64,000 bases of DNA from Erodium maritimum (taxonomy: Eukaryota; Streptophyta; Magnoliopsida; Geraniales; Geraniaceae), in contig OY997589.1 of NCBI GenBank assembly GCA_963921825.1, forward strand, positions 45,332,638 to 45,396,637. Reading direction: 5' to 3'. Below, one piece after another: positions 43,540 to 58,000 of this stretch. Both the position numbers and the translations under genes were made by a program. The notes under the pieces are model-generated. The model was not told the origin of the DNA, searched no databases, and saw only the letters and a program-made list of their open reading frames with translations. The stretch's first letter is position 1, and every line of letters begins with the position of its first letter.

Positions 43540-46500
43540 TGTTAGTCTTAGTGCCTGTAGTTCAATCCTAAATGTCCAAATGTATATATCATCGTTAGCA
43601 ATAAAGTTAAAGCGGCTTTATATTACTTATGTGTTGGAGTAATATATCGATGTGTGCTCTGATCTATGCCCACCATGCGAATAGAACCATAGATCGAGAT
43701 AGATCACACTCGATGGGTCCCTAGTCAACAAAGCCTCACTAGAAGCGACTAGTATGAAAGATGGCTCTTTATGGCTTACGTTCTGTTAGTCATTGGAATG
43801 GGATTCCGGAGTCTGATCATAGATATCATATGGGACATGATATTGGACGACCCGCCCTGAATATGTGCCATAGATTAAGTCATGAACATATTCAGTGTCG
43901 TAGCTTGTCATGTATCCTTAGACCAAGGAGTCTTTCTGATCGCTATGTAGTCAACAACTGAGTTTGACCTGAGCCTAACGTTGTCCGTAACAGGGCTTCC
44001 ATAACGGCCATGATTGGCTTGGGGACGGGCTACATGAGTGACACGAAAGGAGGCTAAGGGATTTATCCCTCATACTGAGGTATGGTAAAGATAACGGTTC
44101 TCGACCGCTTGATCGAGAGTGACTGAAAGAATAGCATGGCCATGCACATGATACTGGGTATCATATCTTCAGTCATCTCACATATCAATGAACATTGATT
44201 GAGAATAATAAGGATGCCGCTTGATCGAGAGTCTGATCATAGATATCATAGCGTACATTGTAGTTGAAAGATGTAGCCAAACGGAGAAATCGGACATTGT
44301 TAGACAATGGTCCGTTCCATGATTAGTTGGACTGATCTCCCAATCTCTTTCTGGGGTTATGCTCTAGAGACGGCCGCATTCATAGTGAATCGGGCTTCGA
44401 CGAAGGGTGTGGAAGGGACATCATTTTAAAATGGTAAGGGATGATGCCCGCTTTGTCCTTCCTAAAGATTTGTGGTTGCGAGGCTTATGTGAAACATTTG
44501 GTGTCGACTAAGCTCGAACCAAGATCTGAGATATGCACCTTCGTGTGGTGTCCCAAAGAAACAAGGGGATACTATTTCTACAATCCCAGTGAGAACATGG
44601 TGTTCGTCGCTTGGGGTGGGGTCTTTATGGAAAAGAAGTTTTGTTTCCGAAGACGTCATTGGAAGGACTGTGCATCTCGAAGAAATTCAGGATGGTACAG
44701 ATCTGTCTAAACCAATTGGCAACTCAGTAGAAAGGAGCCAGAGATTGTCGTAGAGTGAGAACCAATTCCTGTTACAATTCCGGAAGGTCCAAGGCAATTT
44801 GAAAGGGTCAATCTTCCACCTCCAAGATATGGTATCCGGAGGTGACAATGAAGTCATGGTGGATCATGATGATCCAGCCACCTTTCAAGAAGTCGTGGAT
44901 GGGCCCGACTCCGAGTTATGGCTGGGAGCCATGAGGGAGGAAATGCAATCCATGTCGGACAACCGAGTCTGGGAACCGGTTGATCCCATCAATGGTGTGA
45001 GGACTATCGGATGCAAATGGATCTTCAAGGTGAAGATGGACATGGACGGCAACCCTCTGACCTATAAAGCTCAACTGGTGGCGAAAGGCAGATCCAATGG
45101 ATTGACTATAAGGAAACCTTCTCCCTAGTGGCTATGGTCAAAATCGATCCAAGTTCTTCTTGACATAACTGCGTATCATAATTACGAGATATGGCAAGTG
45201 GATGTCAAAACCGTTTTCATAAATGGAAATGTGACTGAGTACGTTTGTATGTCTCGACCCAAAGATTTTGACGATCCGAAGAATAAGGGAAAGATTTATA
45301 AGTTGTTGAAATCCATTTATGGATTGAAACGAACTTCTCGGAGTTGGATCCTTCGTTTTGATGAAGCTGTAATTGGATTTGGCTTAATCAAGAACGAGGG
45401 TGAATCTTGCGTTTATAAGAAGGCTAGTGGGAGCAAGATTACCTTTCTGGTTCTCATTGAAAACGATATCTCAACCTTGCACGAGACTAAAGCTTGGTTG
45501 AGGAAGTGTTTTTCAATAAAGGACTTAGGCGATGCTTCTTATATCTTAAGGATTAAGATATGTAGAGATCGCACCAAGAGGGTCTTGGATTTAAGTAAGG
45601 GAACCTATGTGAATAAGGCATTGAGTAGGTTCTTAATGCTCGATTCAAAGAAAGGACTCTTACCCACTAGTCATGGCATTCATCTCAGCAAGACTCAGTG
45701 TCCTAAGACACCTGATGAGCTGAAAAGGATGATGAGAATCCTATGCGCCTGGGGGCAGGATCAATCATATATGTCATGACATGTATGAGACTGGACGTCT
45801 CGTAAGCCTTATGTTGTACCAGTAGACATCAGTCTAACCCGGGGGAAAGATGATGCTGAACTAGTCGTCGAAGGATGAGTAGACGGTAGTTTTCCAAGAC
45901 AAATCCAGATGACTTTAGAAGTCAGTTAGGATATGTGTTTACGCTGAATGGCAGAGCTTTAGCTGGGAGAGCGTAAAGCAAGATACCATTGCCGAATCTA
46001 CGACAGAGGCCAAGTACATGGATGCTGCAGAGGCAGCTAAGGAGGCTATGTAGATTTGTAAATTCATGGCAGGGCTGGGTATAATTAAAAACCCATCCAG
46101 CCCGGTGAATCCATTTTGCGACAACACAAGGGCCATTGCGCAAGCTAAAAGCCCAGATCGCATAACAAATCCAAACATGTACTGCGGCGTATCCACCTCA
46201 TCAGAGAAATACTGAACTAAGGTGAAGTGAAGATAACCTATATTGCTACAGACATAGCCAACCCTTTGACTAAGGCAGTGTCACTGCCTGAACATGTTAG
46301 ACATGTAAAGTCGATAGGGACATATTGGAGTTTAGATTGGAACTAGGGCAAGTGGGAGATTGTTAGTCTTAGTGCCTGTAGTTCAATCCTAAATGTCCAA
46401 ATGTATATATCATCGTTAGCAATAAAGTTAAAGCGGCTTTATATTACTTATGTGTTGGAGTAATATATCGATGTGTGCTCTGATCTATGCCCACCATGCG

Positions 46501-48058
46501 AATAGAACCATAGATCGAGATAGATCACACTCGATGGGTCCCTAGTCAACAAAGCTGCACTAGAAGCGACTAGTATGAAAGATGACTCTTCATGGCTTAC
46601 GTTCTGTTAGTCATTGGAATGGGATTCCGGAGTCTGATCATAGATATCATGTGGGACATGATATTGGATGACCCGCCCTGAATATGTGCCATAGATTAAG
46701 TGATGAACATATTCAGTGTCGTAGCTTGTCATGTATCCTTAGACCAAGGAGTCTTTGTGATCGCTATGTAGTCAACAACTGAGTTTGACCTGAGCCTAAC
46801 GTTGTCCGTAACAGGGCTTCCATAACGGCCAGGATTGGCTTGGGGACGGGCTACATGAGTGACACGAAAGGCGGCTAAGGGATTTATCCCTCATACTGAG
46901 GTATGGTAAAGATATCGGTTCTCGACTGCTTGATCGAGAGTGACTGAAAGAATAGCATGGCCATGCACATGATACTGGGTATCATATCTTCAGTCATCTC
47001 ACATATCAAGGAACAGTGATTGAGAATAATAAGGATGACGACTCTATGCCTTATCTCAATCAGGATATCGGAGATAAAAGGATAATGACAGGGATGATGG
47101 AAAGGTTAGAATCGACAGGGCCGATTCGTTATGCAGTGTCAGGCAATACTAAAGTCTCGTTAGTTGCCACTTAAATACGATCAAGTAAAATGGGATTTTA
47201 CGTTGATCTATTGACATGCATAAACCTAAGGGTCACACCAGAGGATGAAACTCATTGACACATTTATGGAGAATGGACAAAAGGGAGTTGTCTCGGGACA
47301 TGACCAAAACTGGGTTTTGGGTCATGTGCCCGTAAGTGAATAGGACTTTACGGATCAAGACAAGGCTTGGAGTCTTGGGATTGATCGCGTCGGATAATGT
47401 TGGACGTTTCCGGTATGGAAGGCTTGGAGGCGATGAGCGAATCACGGGACCTCTTTGGAAATGGCCACGGGCCATGTTCCAAGAGGCCCATGAAAGGCCC
47501 ATGAAAGACCCATGCAACCAAGGCCCATGGAACTAATTAATCAAGTCTTGATTAATTAGTACTAAGTAAGCAAGAAAAGGATTAAGGTGTTGGTGATTCA
47601 CCACCTAACCCAATCTTGTCTTGCCATACTTTGTCCTATTTACACCTTACTTGTCACCATGCTTGTCCCATGCCTTTAGTTGGACAAGTATGAGGTTTGT
47701 TATGTTTAAGTCATCTTTTTTCAACATAACAAACACAAGACAAGAATAGGAAACACATTTTCTCTCCCTCTTCCATGGCCATTTCGGGTTTGCCTAGTTT
47801 CCACCTCCATTTTTGTGTTCTTTAGTCCTCAAAGAGAAGAACTACGTGGCTTTGATTCCCATGTGGATACGTAGGCGTCTTGGAGACTCAAGCCAATCAT
47901 TCGTTAACCAGTGTTCTTGTTTTGGTAAGAAATAGTTCTGAATTTTTCTCTTGTGAATCCATTCTTTGTTAGTTGTTTCATGGTTTAATTGTCTCTTGGT
48001 TTTCATTGATTTTCCGCTGCGAGTTGGTTCATCTCCAACCCTACCTCGAGACCCAACA
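43540..48058 (+). mobile_element. Copia element 3, incomplete, nested in LINE B
   Basis: A member of the same copia family with an exact CATTG duplication (43535-43539 and 48059-48063). Its parts are a partial 5' LTR from 43540, a pol-derived interior (RT and RNase H areas, about 44300-46360) and a full-length-class 3' LTR (46361-48058). gag and leader are absent. It is a broken fossil. Its interior is almost identical to that of copia element 1 (compare 44441-45779 with 32751-34089), so the two are close relatives of similar age. Confidence 0.9.
46361..48058 (+). repeat. 3' LTR of copia element 3
   Basis: It opens TGTTAGTCTTAGTGCCTG and closes GACCCAACA, preceded by the family purine tract. 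Confidence 0.9.
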
Positions 48059-48130
48059 CATTGATACAGAGATCACAAAACCTGTGATTCTTTTGAACAC
48101 TAAGTTTAAAAAGTCTATGAAATCTGAACT

Positions 48131-49938
48131 TTAAAGGGCTATCTGTGACCCAACAATCTTCCCAGAAGCTAATTCTAGCCCATTAGCCAAGATCCAATAA
48201 ATACCAATGAAACCAAAAGAGGAACATAATAGGAAGTCTTTGAGTAAAGTTCTGAAATATGTCAAGAAACTCGTGTCATTTGTAATGAGAAACTTGGATA
48301 GATCCCACTCCCTAACATCCAACCCAAACCTGGCATAAAGTACTCTCTTCCACAAAGTATCTTTCTCCATAACAAACCTCCACCACCACTTGGCCAGTAG
48401 AGCTTTGTTCATCACAAAAAGGCTTCCTATACCCATACCACCCTTATTCTTAGGTTGACAGACAATATCCCAATGCACCTTGCTCAGAACCCTTCTAGAG
48501 AATGTTCCTTTCAAAAGGAATTTCCTTTGCTACTTCTCCAACTCTCTAATCACTCCCACTGGGGCTTTAAGGAGAGACATGTAATATAGAGGGAGAGAAG
48601 AGAGAGTGGATTTGATTAAGGTGATCCTGCCCCCAAGTGAGAGGAACTTGGACTTCCACAGTGCTAATCTCTTCTTGTACTTTTGAATGATGGACTCCCA
48701 GGTTTTATAAGCTTTAGGGTTGGCACCTAACTTGAACCCTATGTAATCCAAAGGCAAGCACATAGGATTGAAACCCAAAATCTGAGTGACATCTTTAGTG
48801 GTAAATGCTGTGATATTAAGTGTAACCACACTAGATTTATGAAAATTAATTTTCAACCCAGAAGCAACTTGGAAAATCTTCAAGGTCCTCTTAAGGTTGA
48901 TAATTCCATCTAGGTCAGCCTTGATTAGTAGAAGTGTGTCATCAACAATTTGAAGATGTGAAATATTGAGAACTTGTGATCCACGCTGAATACCATCAAG
49001 TAATTCATCTATCTGTGTATGTTCCATAAGTTGATGTAAGCATTCAACAACAATAGCAAAAACTAAAGGGGACAATGAACACCCTTGTCTCAACCCCCTC
49101 TATAGAGAAAGTCCTGTGAAGGAGAACCATTCACAAGGACAGAAACCCAGGCTTGAACACAAGACATCATCCATTTGCACCAAAGATCTCCAAAACCCAT
49201 GACTTTCAAGGTATTATGTAGATAGTCCCAATCCAAGTGATGATGAGCCTTCTCAAAGTCTACTTTAAATAGAATGGAAGGTTGTTTGGTTCTTTTGATA
49301 TGCAAAATCAACTCTGAAGCAATCAGGATCCCATCAAGAATCTGTCTCCCAACAATAAAACCAGTTTGGACTTCATTGACTATAGTATGCATAACAGTTT
49401 TGAGCCTTGCAGCTAAAACTTTGGAGAGTATTTTATAAGGTCCTCCTACCAAGCTAATAGGTCTGAAATCTTTAAATTCCAAGGGAGCCTCCATTTTGGG
49501 AATAAGTGTGATGAAGGAGGAATTCAAGTCTTTTCCCAAAGTTGCAGAAGAATGAAAATCATTGATGCAAAACATAATGTCCCCTTTGATAAATGGCCAA
49601 GGTTTCTGGAAAAATTTCATGGAGAACCCACCAGGGCCAGGTGATTTCTCTCCCTCACAATTATTGATAGCAGCCCAAACCTCTACTTCAGTAAAGGGCC
49701 TTTCAAGATAAGTTGCTTGGTTGACAGATAATTTGGAGAAAGGCAGGTTGTTTAAAGTGACAGAAGGAGAGAAATTTTTCTTGAATCTTCCAGCAAAATG
49801 AATAGCAGCTAAGTCTCTGATCTCTGAAGGCTGATCATGTGGTTCGCCTTGATCATAAATAATTGAAATTCTATTCTTGGTGAGTTTATAATTAGCCATC
49901 AAATGAAATAACTTGGAGTACCTATCACCCTTGTTCAC
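48131..49938 (-). pseudogene. LINE B reverse transcriptase
   Basis: In order on the minus strand: EKSPGPGGFSMKFFQKPWP, FITLIPKMEAPLEFKDFRP, SLVGGPYKILSKVLAARL, FKVDFEKAHHHLDWDYL (catalytic Asp retained, the usual KAYD changed), MRQGCSLSPLVFAIVVECL, then SHLQIVDDTLLLIKAD (DD retained) and GLKINFHKSSVVTLN. Two or three frameshifts and stops separate the pieces. The RT core is otherwise nearly complete, so the copy is not very old. Confidence 0.88.
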
Positions 49939-50124
49939 CCAGTTAATCTTGGCTCTCTACCTCCAAACCTTATACTGAAGTTTGAGGTTTTGAACAAGAA
50001 GGGATGGGGACAAAGCCCTCTCATATCTTTCAGCACCAATGAGGGGTCTAGTGTCCAGAATTTGATCCAATACATCTACTTTGGACTGAAATCTAGTAAT
50101 CTCAGCATCCACACAACCAAACAC

Positions 50125-50738
50125 TTATGTTTTCCAAGTTTTAAGGAAAGTTTTGAGGGACTTGAGTTTGAACCACAATACATAATTGCTATTACCCTGA
50201 ATGACTATACTTCTCCAATGGTTAAAGGAGTCCAAGAGACAAGTAGGGTGAGAGAGCCAAGCATTAATAAACCTAAAAGGTTTGGGACCCCATTCAAGAG
50301 TGTCCACATCCAGGAGAAGAGGCTTATGATCTGAGATGCCCCTAAAAAGCACTTCTAATTAATATTGTTGAAACAAACCAGAATCTCAGATGAGATAAAA
50401 AAACATGTCCAATCTAGAGGCTAGTGAACCAGGACCAAACCATGTGTATTTGCCTCCAGCTAAAGGAAGGTCAAGTGCTCCAACATCATCAAGTACATAT
50501 TTAAATGAAAGAGAGTTAGTTCTATTAATCTGGCCAGAACTCCTTTCTGAGCTAATAAGTATCTCATTAAAATCACCAGCACAAATGAAAGCCATATTTA
50601 TCTGAGATAATTGAGGTCTCAGCTCATCCAAAAATGTAGCTCTACTATTGGGACAACAAGAAGCATAAATGTTGATAATACAAATAGGTAGATGAAGAGG
50701 GGTATCTATGCTTCCTCCATCAATTTCCAAAGCTATTT
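50125..50738 (-). pseudogene. LINE B endonuclease, N-terminally truncated
   Basis: The fragment begins inside the domain: ICIINIYASCCPNSRATFLD, then MAFICAGDFNEILISSERS (the GDFN box), GGKYTWFGPGSLASRLDMFF and, after a break, RGISDHKPLLLDVDTLEWG (the SDH box). The first catalytic block (WNCRG) is missing because of 5' truncation, a normal outcome of incomplete reverse transcription. Confidence 0.85.
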
Positions 50739-51428
50739 AATCGGTGTTTGATGTTTGGAGAAGATTTGGTGGGCGGAGATGAATTTAGAGAGTAAATGGG
50801 TTGAGTTGGAGAAGAGATAGAGTTTGGTGTGATTGGGTTGGGTTAGATTATGGTGAAGAATCAATGAGGGTATTTTCGCACTTCTCAAAATTATTTTGTC
50901 ATGTGATTGGCACATGCTAACAGTTCTGTTTGTTTTTGGACGGAAACAAACCAAAGTGAAAACAATATATTGTTCAGGGGGTTATATGTCAAAAACAGTT
51001 AAGGGGGGTATCTGTAAATTTCCCTATATTTTTATGTTTCCCATGCTATTTGTATCGTCTAATTTCAAAGAAAATTTTAGAACATGTGTCTTTATTACTT
51101 TTCTATAACCTTGAGATGGTATTTTTTTTTATTTTTTACAAATTATAGTATGTGTTTGTAGAGATGAGTTGGTGAAGGATTTTCTGTTGGATAAGCAGTT
51201 GGGATTCACGGGACTAGTAAAGGCTGATACATCTATCGGAATGGGGATGAGTTGCCAGAATAACAACTTCGATATCATATTTGTTATCTTCAACGGATAA
51301 TTTTATTTTTATTCGTCTAACATGGGTTATTTTTTCTGGTTTAGTTATAGTTTTGACATGATATTTGGAGGTAGATAAACTGTTGTTGGAAATTAAAATT
51401 TCCAAGTTCTGTGTTCGACCAATGGTAT
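50739..51428. other. Spacer with a possible MULE-type half element
   Basis: From 50740 to about 51045, phrases such as GTGATTGGCACATGCTAACAG and GGGGGTATCTGTAAATTTCCC recall the inner arms of the MULE-type elements (a GTGCTAGGCACATGACAAC phrase at 24960), but only one arm is seen. From 51046 to 51428 nothing is recognised. Confidence 0.3.
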
Positions 51429-51583
51429 GTTTTTTTTAGCGAAAGTTGCAACTTTATTTAAAGATTGGAATTAATAATACATTGGAGTGCGCCAGGCACA
51501 GGGCCTGGCCACTAAGGATCAGACATAGAACGAGTTTCCCTGGCTAGCTATTGGGAAGCCCTATTCGCAGTTCCTTTTACAAA

Positions 51584-51829
51584 TTAAAGGGTTGTCCCTT
51601 CTTGTTGAGAAACAAGTTCACGGATATCCCTAATCAGCGTTCCAATGGGCAAAACAGAAACATCACCACGATATATTAGGTTGAGGATGACCTGAGCATC
51701 AGAATGGATGATAACATTAGATCCAAAACTCGATGCATTCTTCAGGGCCATCGCCAACACGCCAGCTTCAACCATGATCGGGGCCCATACTCCCGGAAGA
51801 GTACCTTTTTCTATCAGACGAAACGACAA
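51584..51829 (-). pseudogene. LINE C RNase H fragment
   Basis: MVEAGVLAMALKNASSFGSN and VIIHSDAQVILNLIYRGDVS are the Glu and Asp catalytic blocks of LINE-type RNase H, ending at a stop close to the 3' tail. The first Asp block (STIVINVDDVVF) lies on the other side of the copia insertion at about 59640. Confidence 0.85.
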
Positions 51830-51850
51830 CTAGATGTCTCGGGCAATAAG

Positions 51851-53538
51851 TGTTAGTCTTAGTGCCCGTAGTTCAATCCTAAATGTCCAAATGTATATAT
51901 CATCGTTAGCAATAAAATTAAAGCGGCTTTATATTACCTATGTGTTGGAGTAATATATCGATGTGTGCTCTGATCTATGCCCACCATGCGAATAGAACCA
52001 TAGATCGAGATAGATCACACTCGATGGGTCCCTAGTCAACAAAGCTTCACTAGAAGCGACTAGTATGAAAGATGGCTCTTTATGGCTTACGTTCTGTTAG
52101 TCATTGGAATGAGATTCCGGAGTCTGATCATAGATATCATGTGGGACATGATATTGGACGACCCGCCCTGAATATGTGCCATAGATTAAGTCATGAACAT
52201 ATTCAGTGTTGTAGCTTGTCATGTATCCTTAGACCAAGGAGTCTTTGTGATCGCTATGTAGTCAACAACTGAGTTTGACCTGAGCCTAACGTTGTCCGTA
52301 CCAGGGCTTCCATAACGGCCAGGATTGGCTTGGGGACGGGCTACATGAGTGACACGAAAGACGGCTAAGGGATTTATCCCTCATACTAAGGTATGGGAAA
52401 GATATCGGTTCTCGGCCACTTGATCGAGAGTGACTGGAAGAATAGCATGGCCATGCACATGATACTAGGTATCATATCTTCAGTCATCTCACATATCAAG
52501 GAACGGTGATTGAGAATAATAAGGATGACGGCTCTATGCCTTATCTCAATCAGGATATCGGAGATAAAAGGATAATGACAGGGACGACGGAAAGGTTAGA
52601 ATCGACAGGGTCGATTCGTTATGTAGTGTCAGGCAATACTAAAGTCTCGTTAGTTGCCACTTAAATAGGATCAAGTAAAATGGGATTTTACGTTGATCTA
52701 TTGACATGCATAAACCTAAGGGTCACACCGGAGGATGAAACTCATTGACACATTTATGGAGAATGGCCAAAAGGGAGTTGTCTCGAGACATGACCAAAAC
52801 TGGGTTTTGGGTCTTGTGCCCGTAAGTGAATAGGACTTCACAGATCGAGACAAGGCTTGGAGTCTTGGGATTGATCGCGTCGGATAATGTTGGACATTTC
52901 CGGTATGGAAGGCATGGAGGCGATGAGCGAATCACGGGACCTCGTTCGAAATGGCCACGGGCCATGTTCCAAGAGGCCCATGAAAGGCCCGTGCAACCAA
53001 GGCCCATGGAACTAATTAATCAAGTCTTGATTAATTAGTACTAAGTAAGCAAGACAAGGATTAAGGTGTTGGTGATTCACCACCTAACCCAATCTTTTCT
53101 TGCCATATTTTGTCCTATTTACACCTTACTTGACACCATACTTGTCCCATGCCTTTAGTTGGACAAGTATGGGTTTTGTTATGTTTAAGTCATCTTTTTT
53201 CAACATAACAAACACAAGACAAGAATAGGAAACACATTTTCTCTCCCTCTTCCATGGCCATTTCGGGTTTGGCTAGTTTCCACCTCCATGTTTGTGTTCT
53301 TGAGTCCTCAAAGAGAAGAACTACGTGTCTTTGATTCCCATGTGGATACGTAGGCGTCTTGGAGACTCAAGCCAATCATTCGTTACCCGGTGTTCTTGTT
53401 TTGGTAAGAACTAGTGCTGAATTTTTCTCTTGTGAATCCATTCTTTGTTAGTTGTTTCATGGTTTTAATCGTCTCTTGGTTTTCCTTGATTTTCCGCTGC
53501 GAGTTGGTTCATCTCCAACCCTACCTCGAGACCCAACA
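51851..53538 (+). repeat. 5' LTR of copia element 4
   Basis: TGTTAGTCTTAGTGCCCG to GACCCAACA, 1688 bp, very close to the LTRs of element 1. Confidence 0.93.
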
Positions 53539-55096
53539 GTGGTATCAGAGCCGTGCTACCTTCGGGATTCACAAGACGGTGTTCAAAGTTTCGGTTTTGC
53601 TTGAAAGTTTCGTTTTTGGCATGTTGTTTTGCTAAATTGTTTGATAACATGTTTTAAATTATTGTTTATGGATTTAATGCATGTAAAATGAGTTTTTGAA
53701 AATTATTTCAAATCTGGAAATTTTGAAATTTTTTTTGATTTTTCGGGTCTCGGGAGCGGGACTCTCGGGGAGCCGAAACCGGGACCGAACGGGGCTCCGT
53801 TGGACGGAGTTAGGCCAAGCATGACCATTGGATGGTTGATATGCCAAGGCTAAACCGTTTTGTTAGTTATGACGAGTTTGGAACCGTCATGATGAACTCG
53901 AAGATCAAATGTTCAAAAGTTTCATTTTTGAATGGTTTCGATAAACCGAGCATCAAATTTTTTTCGAAACTTGGCTATTAATTAAAACCGGAAAATCACA
54001 TGATGTTTGATAACATTCTTGTTTGATAACACGATGTGTGATGTGATGTTGGCATGGTGTACATAATAGCCCCGAGCTCGATTTAATTATTTATCGCTTT
54101 TCACGGCCTGCGAGCCGTTAGTGTTAGCGTGTAATTATTCTTTCAAGGTGTGGTCGTCGAACCACTTGTTTGTAATATTTATTTATTCCCGACCTGCGAG
54201 TCGTGTATTAAATTGTAATATTTTACTCAAGACGAAGAAAGGGCGAAAAGGTCATTTGGTGGCTTTTCGGGTGTTGGCATCGGCTTGGAGTCAGTGGAGC
54301 TCAAGAAGCTAGTGGGAGTTAGTTTAGGGGGCTATTATGTGCACATTTATCGCTTTATGCTTGGTTTAGTTTATGCATGATTAATTCTATGTGTTTTAGA
54401 ATTGCATGCTTAACTTTATTTACCGAGCATATCACCTCACATGCAAAGATAAAATTGGAATTTTAATCCTTGTGTGTGAACCCTTAGAACCGTCATTGCA
54501 TTGGATGTAGTTGACGGGTTCAAAGGAAGAATTACATTGGATGTAATTTGAGGCATCATTGCATTTGGAATGTAGTTGATGTGCTCATGGCATCTAGGAT
54601 GTGCCAAAGTTTTGAACACAACTGGACAAGTAAAAGCGGGTCATGTCCGATACCTCCCAATCATCAACACCATACTACCTCCCCGTCCTATGGTTGTCGT
54701 GCGCATTAGCGGAGCATCCATGGGGAAGCGGGGTAGTAGGTTTGGACGACATATGTGGGTGTCGTGCGCATTAGCGGAGCACCTACATAGTGACGGGCCA
54801 TAGTTGAAAATTGGTGGACCCGACTACGATTCTCAGCCTGAGGTTGAGCTAGGGTAACAGATAGGGTAAGCCGTGTACATAAGTGCATACCCTAGCCAAG
54901 AGTCACATTGGATGTGATTGGATGGAGTCCTACCTACATAGCTCGATTAAGTGGTGAGCATTAGTTCAGCTTAATCGAGTGAATCAAGGATCTTGGTTTC
55001 AGATTCTAAAGGTTTAGAATTGATTGTTGGTGTTTAAGCTTGATCTTCATAAAATTTATTCAGTTTACTGATTGAATTTTATCTGTTGTAGATCAA

Positions 55097-58000
55097 ATGG
55101 AAAATTCAGCGAACATTAATAGTTTGTCATTAAAAACCATTCTTGACAGGGTCAAGCTAAATGGGACAAACTATTTGGACTGGTACAGAATTTTGAGGAT
55201 AGTCATCAAGTCTGAACGCAAAGAATATGTCCTTGACAAGGCTGTCTCTAAGACCATATCAGAGTTACATGAAGTGTCATCAGCTGCTGAGAAGAATATC
55301 TCAGGGATCTGGGATCCAAGGATATTCTGATGGTCAACAAGGGAATTGGAAGTGGCAAGGGCTGGGCCCATGCGCACTTGGCAGGAAAGATGAGACACCT
55401 GAGAATGTCTGCTTCTACTGCCAACAGCCTGGTCATTGGAACCGGGATTACAGGAAGTTCACGGCTGATCTGAAAAAGGGCAGTGGGACTGCGCCTTCAT
55501 CAAATAGCCTGGATGATCTGAAGAAGGGCAGTAGGACTGCGCCTTCATCAGGAAACCTGGATGATCTAAGGAAGGGCGGTGGGATCGTGCCTTCATTCGG
55601 TATTAACTCTATAGAGCTACATCTCTCTACTTCCAAAGATTCATGGGTATTAGATACCATGACTGAATCTCACACATGCACTAATATGTGGTGGTTGAAA
55701 GTAGGAGAGATTTGGAAAGCACGAAATGGACCTCATAGTTGTGGCAACTGCTGTAGGATCCATGAGTCTTGCTTTGCCAAGAGGCCTTGTCTTAGTATTG
55801 TATAATGTATATTGCATACCTACTTTTAGTAGGAATATTATATCTGTATCCGTGTTTGACAAGGAAGGATATAATGTTAATATTGGAAATGGAGTTTTCA
55901 ATGTTCTATGCAATGATATGTTTTATACCAGTACTGACATGGTTGGAGGATTGTATATATTAGATATGGGTAACAATGCCTCAAGTTCTATATATTCCGT
56001 TAATACCAAGAGGTCTAAATCCAACGATTTAAACCTAACTCTGTTATGGTACTGTCATTTGGGTCGCATAAACAAGAAGCGCCTATAAGCACTTCAGAAG
56101 TGCGGGCTTTCAGGTTCATTCGAATTCCATTCGATCGATAGGTGCAAGGTTTGTTTGATGGCAAAAATGACTAAAGTGCCCTTTATCGATCGCGATGAAA
56201 GGGCGGGTGAATTATTGGGACTGATACACTCGAATGTGTGTAGACCAATAAGTTCACTTGCCAGGAGGGGTTTTAGCTACTTTATCACATTTACTGATGA
56301 TTACAGTAAATATGGTTATGTCTATTCGGTGAGACATAAGTCTGAAACTTTTGATAAATTCAAAGAGTTTAAGACTATAGTAGAAAACCAGCTCGACAAA
56401 GGTATTAAGGCACTTCGATTGGATCGAGGTGGAAAATACTTGACCATAGAGTTATTAGATCATCTAAAAGAGAATGGGATCCTTTTGGAATGTACTCCTC
56501 CTAGGTCACTGTAGTTGAAAGGTGTAGCCAAACGGAGAAATCGGACATTGTTAGACAATGGTCTGTTCCATGATTAGTTGGACTGATCTCCCAATCTCTT
56601 TAGGGGTTTTGCTTTAGAGACGACCGCATTCATAGTGAATCGGGCTTCGACGAATGGTGTGGAAGGGACACCATTTTAAAAATGGTACAGGATGATGCCC
56701 GCTTTGTCCTTCCTAAAGATTTGTGGTTGCGAGGCTTATGTGAAACATTTGGTTTCGACTAAGCTCGAACCAAGATCTGAGATATGCACCTTCGTGTGGT
56801 ATCCCAAAGCAACAAGGGGATACTATTTCTACAATCCCAGTGAGAACATGGTGTTCGTCGCTTGGGGTGGGGTCTTTATGGAAAAGAAGTTTTGTTTCAA
56901 AAGACGTCATTGGGAGGACTGTGCATCTCGAAGAAATTCAGGATGGTACAGATCTGTCTAAACCAATTGACAACCCAGTAGAAAGGAGCCAGAGATTGTC
57001 GTAGAGTGAAAACCAATTCCTGTTACAATTACGGAAGGTCCAAGGCGATTTGAAAGGGTCAATCTTCCACCTCCAAGATATGGTATCCGGAGGTGACAAT
57101 GAAGTCATGGTGGATCACGATGATCCAGCCACCTTTCAGGAAGTCGTGGATGGGCCCAACTCCGAGTTATGGCTGGGAGCCATGAGGGAGGAAATGCAAT
57201 CCATGTCGGACAACCGAGTCTAGGAACCGGTTAACCCATCAATGGTGTGAGGACCATAGGATGCAAATGGATCTTCAAGGTGAAGATGGACATGGACGGC
57301 AACCCTCTGACCTACAAAGCTCAACTGGTGGCGAAAGGTTATAGGCAGATCCAATGGATTGACTATGAGGAAACCTTCTCCTTAGTGGCTATGGTCAAAA
57401 TCGATCCAAATTCTTCTTGACATAACTGCGTATCATAATTACGAGATATGGCAAGTGGATGTCAAAACCGCTTTCCTAAATGGAAATTTGACTGAGTACG
57501 TTTGTATGTCTCGGCCCAAAGGTTTTGACGATCCGAAGAATAAAGGAAAGATTTATAAGTTGTTGAAATCCATTTATGGATTGAAACGAACTTCTCGGAG
57601 TTGGATCCTTCGTTTTGATGAAGCTGTAATTGGATTTGGCTTAATCAAGAACGAGGATGAATCTTGCGTTTATAAGAAGGCTAGTGGGAGCAATAATATC
57701 TTTCTGGTTCTCATTGAAAACGACATCCCAACCTTGCACGAGACTAAAGCTTGGTTGAGGAAGTGTTTTTCAATAAAGGACTTAGGCGATGCTTCTCATA
57801 TCTTAAGGATTAAGATATGTAGAGATCGCACCAAGAGGGTCTTGGATTTAAGTCAGGGAACCTATGTGAACAAGGCATTGAGTAGGTTCTTAATGCTCGA
57901 TTCAAAGAAAGGACTCTTACCCACTAGTCATGTCATTCATCTCAGCAAGACTCAGTGTCCTAAGACACCTAATGAGCTGAAAAGGATGATGAGAATCCTA

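Larger units (their letters stand above)
42063..50738 (-). mobile_element. LINE B (L1 type), 5'-truncated, split by copia element 3
   Basis: A minus-strand LINE whose 5' end, at about 50738, lies inside the endonuclease domain. The reverse transcriptase follows, then the copia insertion (43540-48058), the zf-RVT region and a long 3' region ending in an A run seen as T at 42064-42071. AATCCAGTGTTT on the left and AATCGGTGTTT on the right may be a decayed target duplication. No RNase H is found between the zf-RVT and the 3' end, unlike LINEs A and C. Confidence 0.85.
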
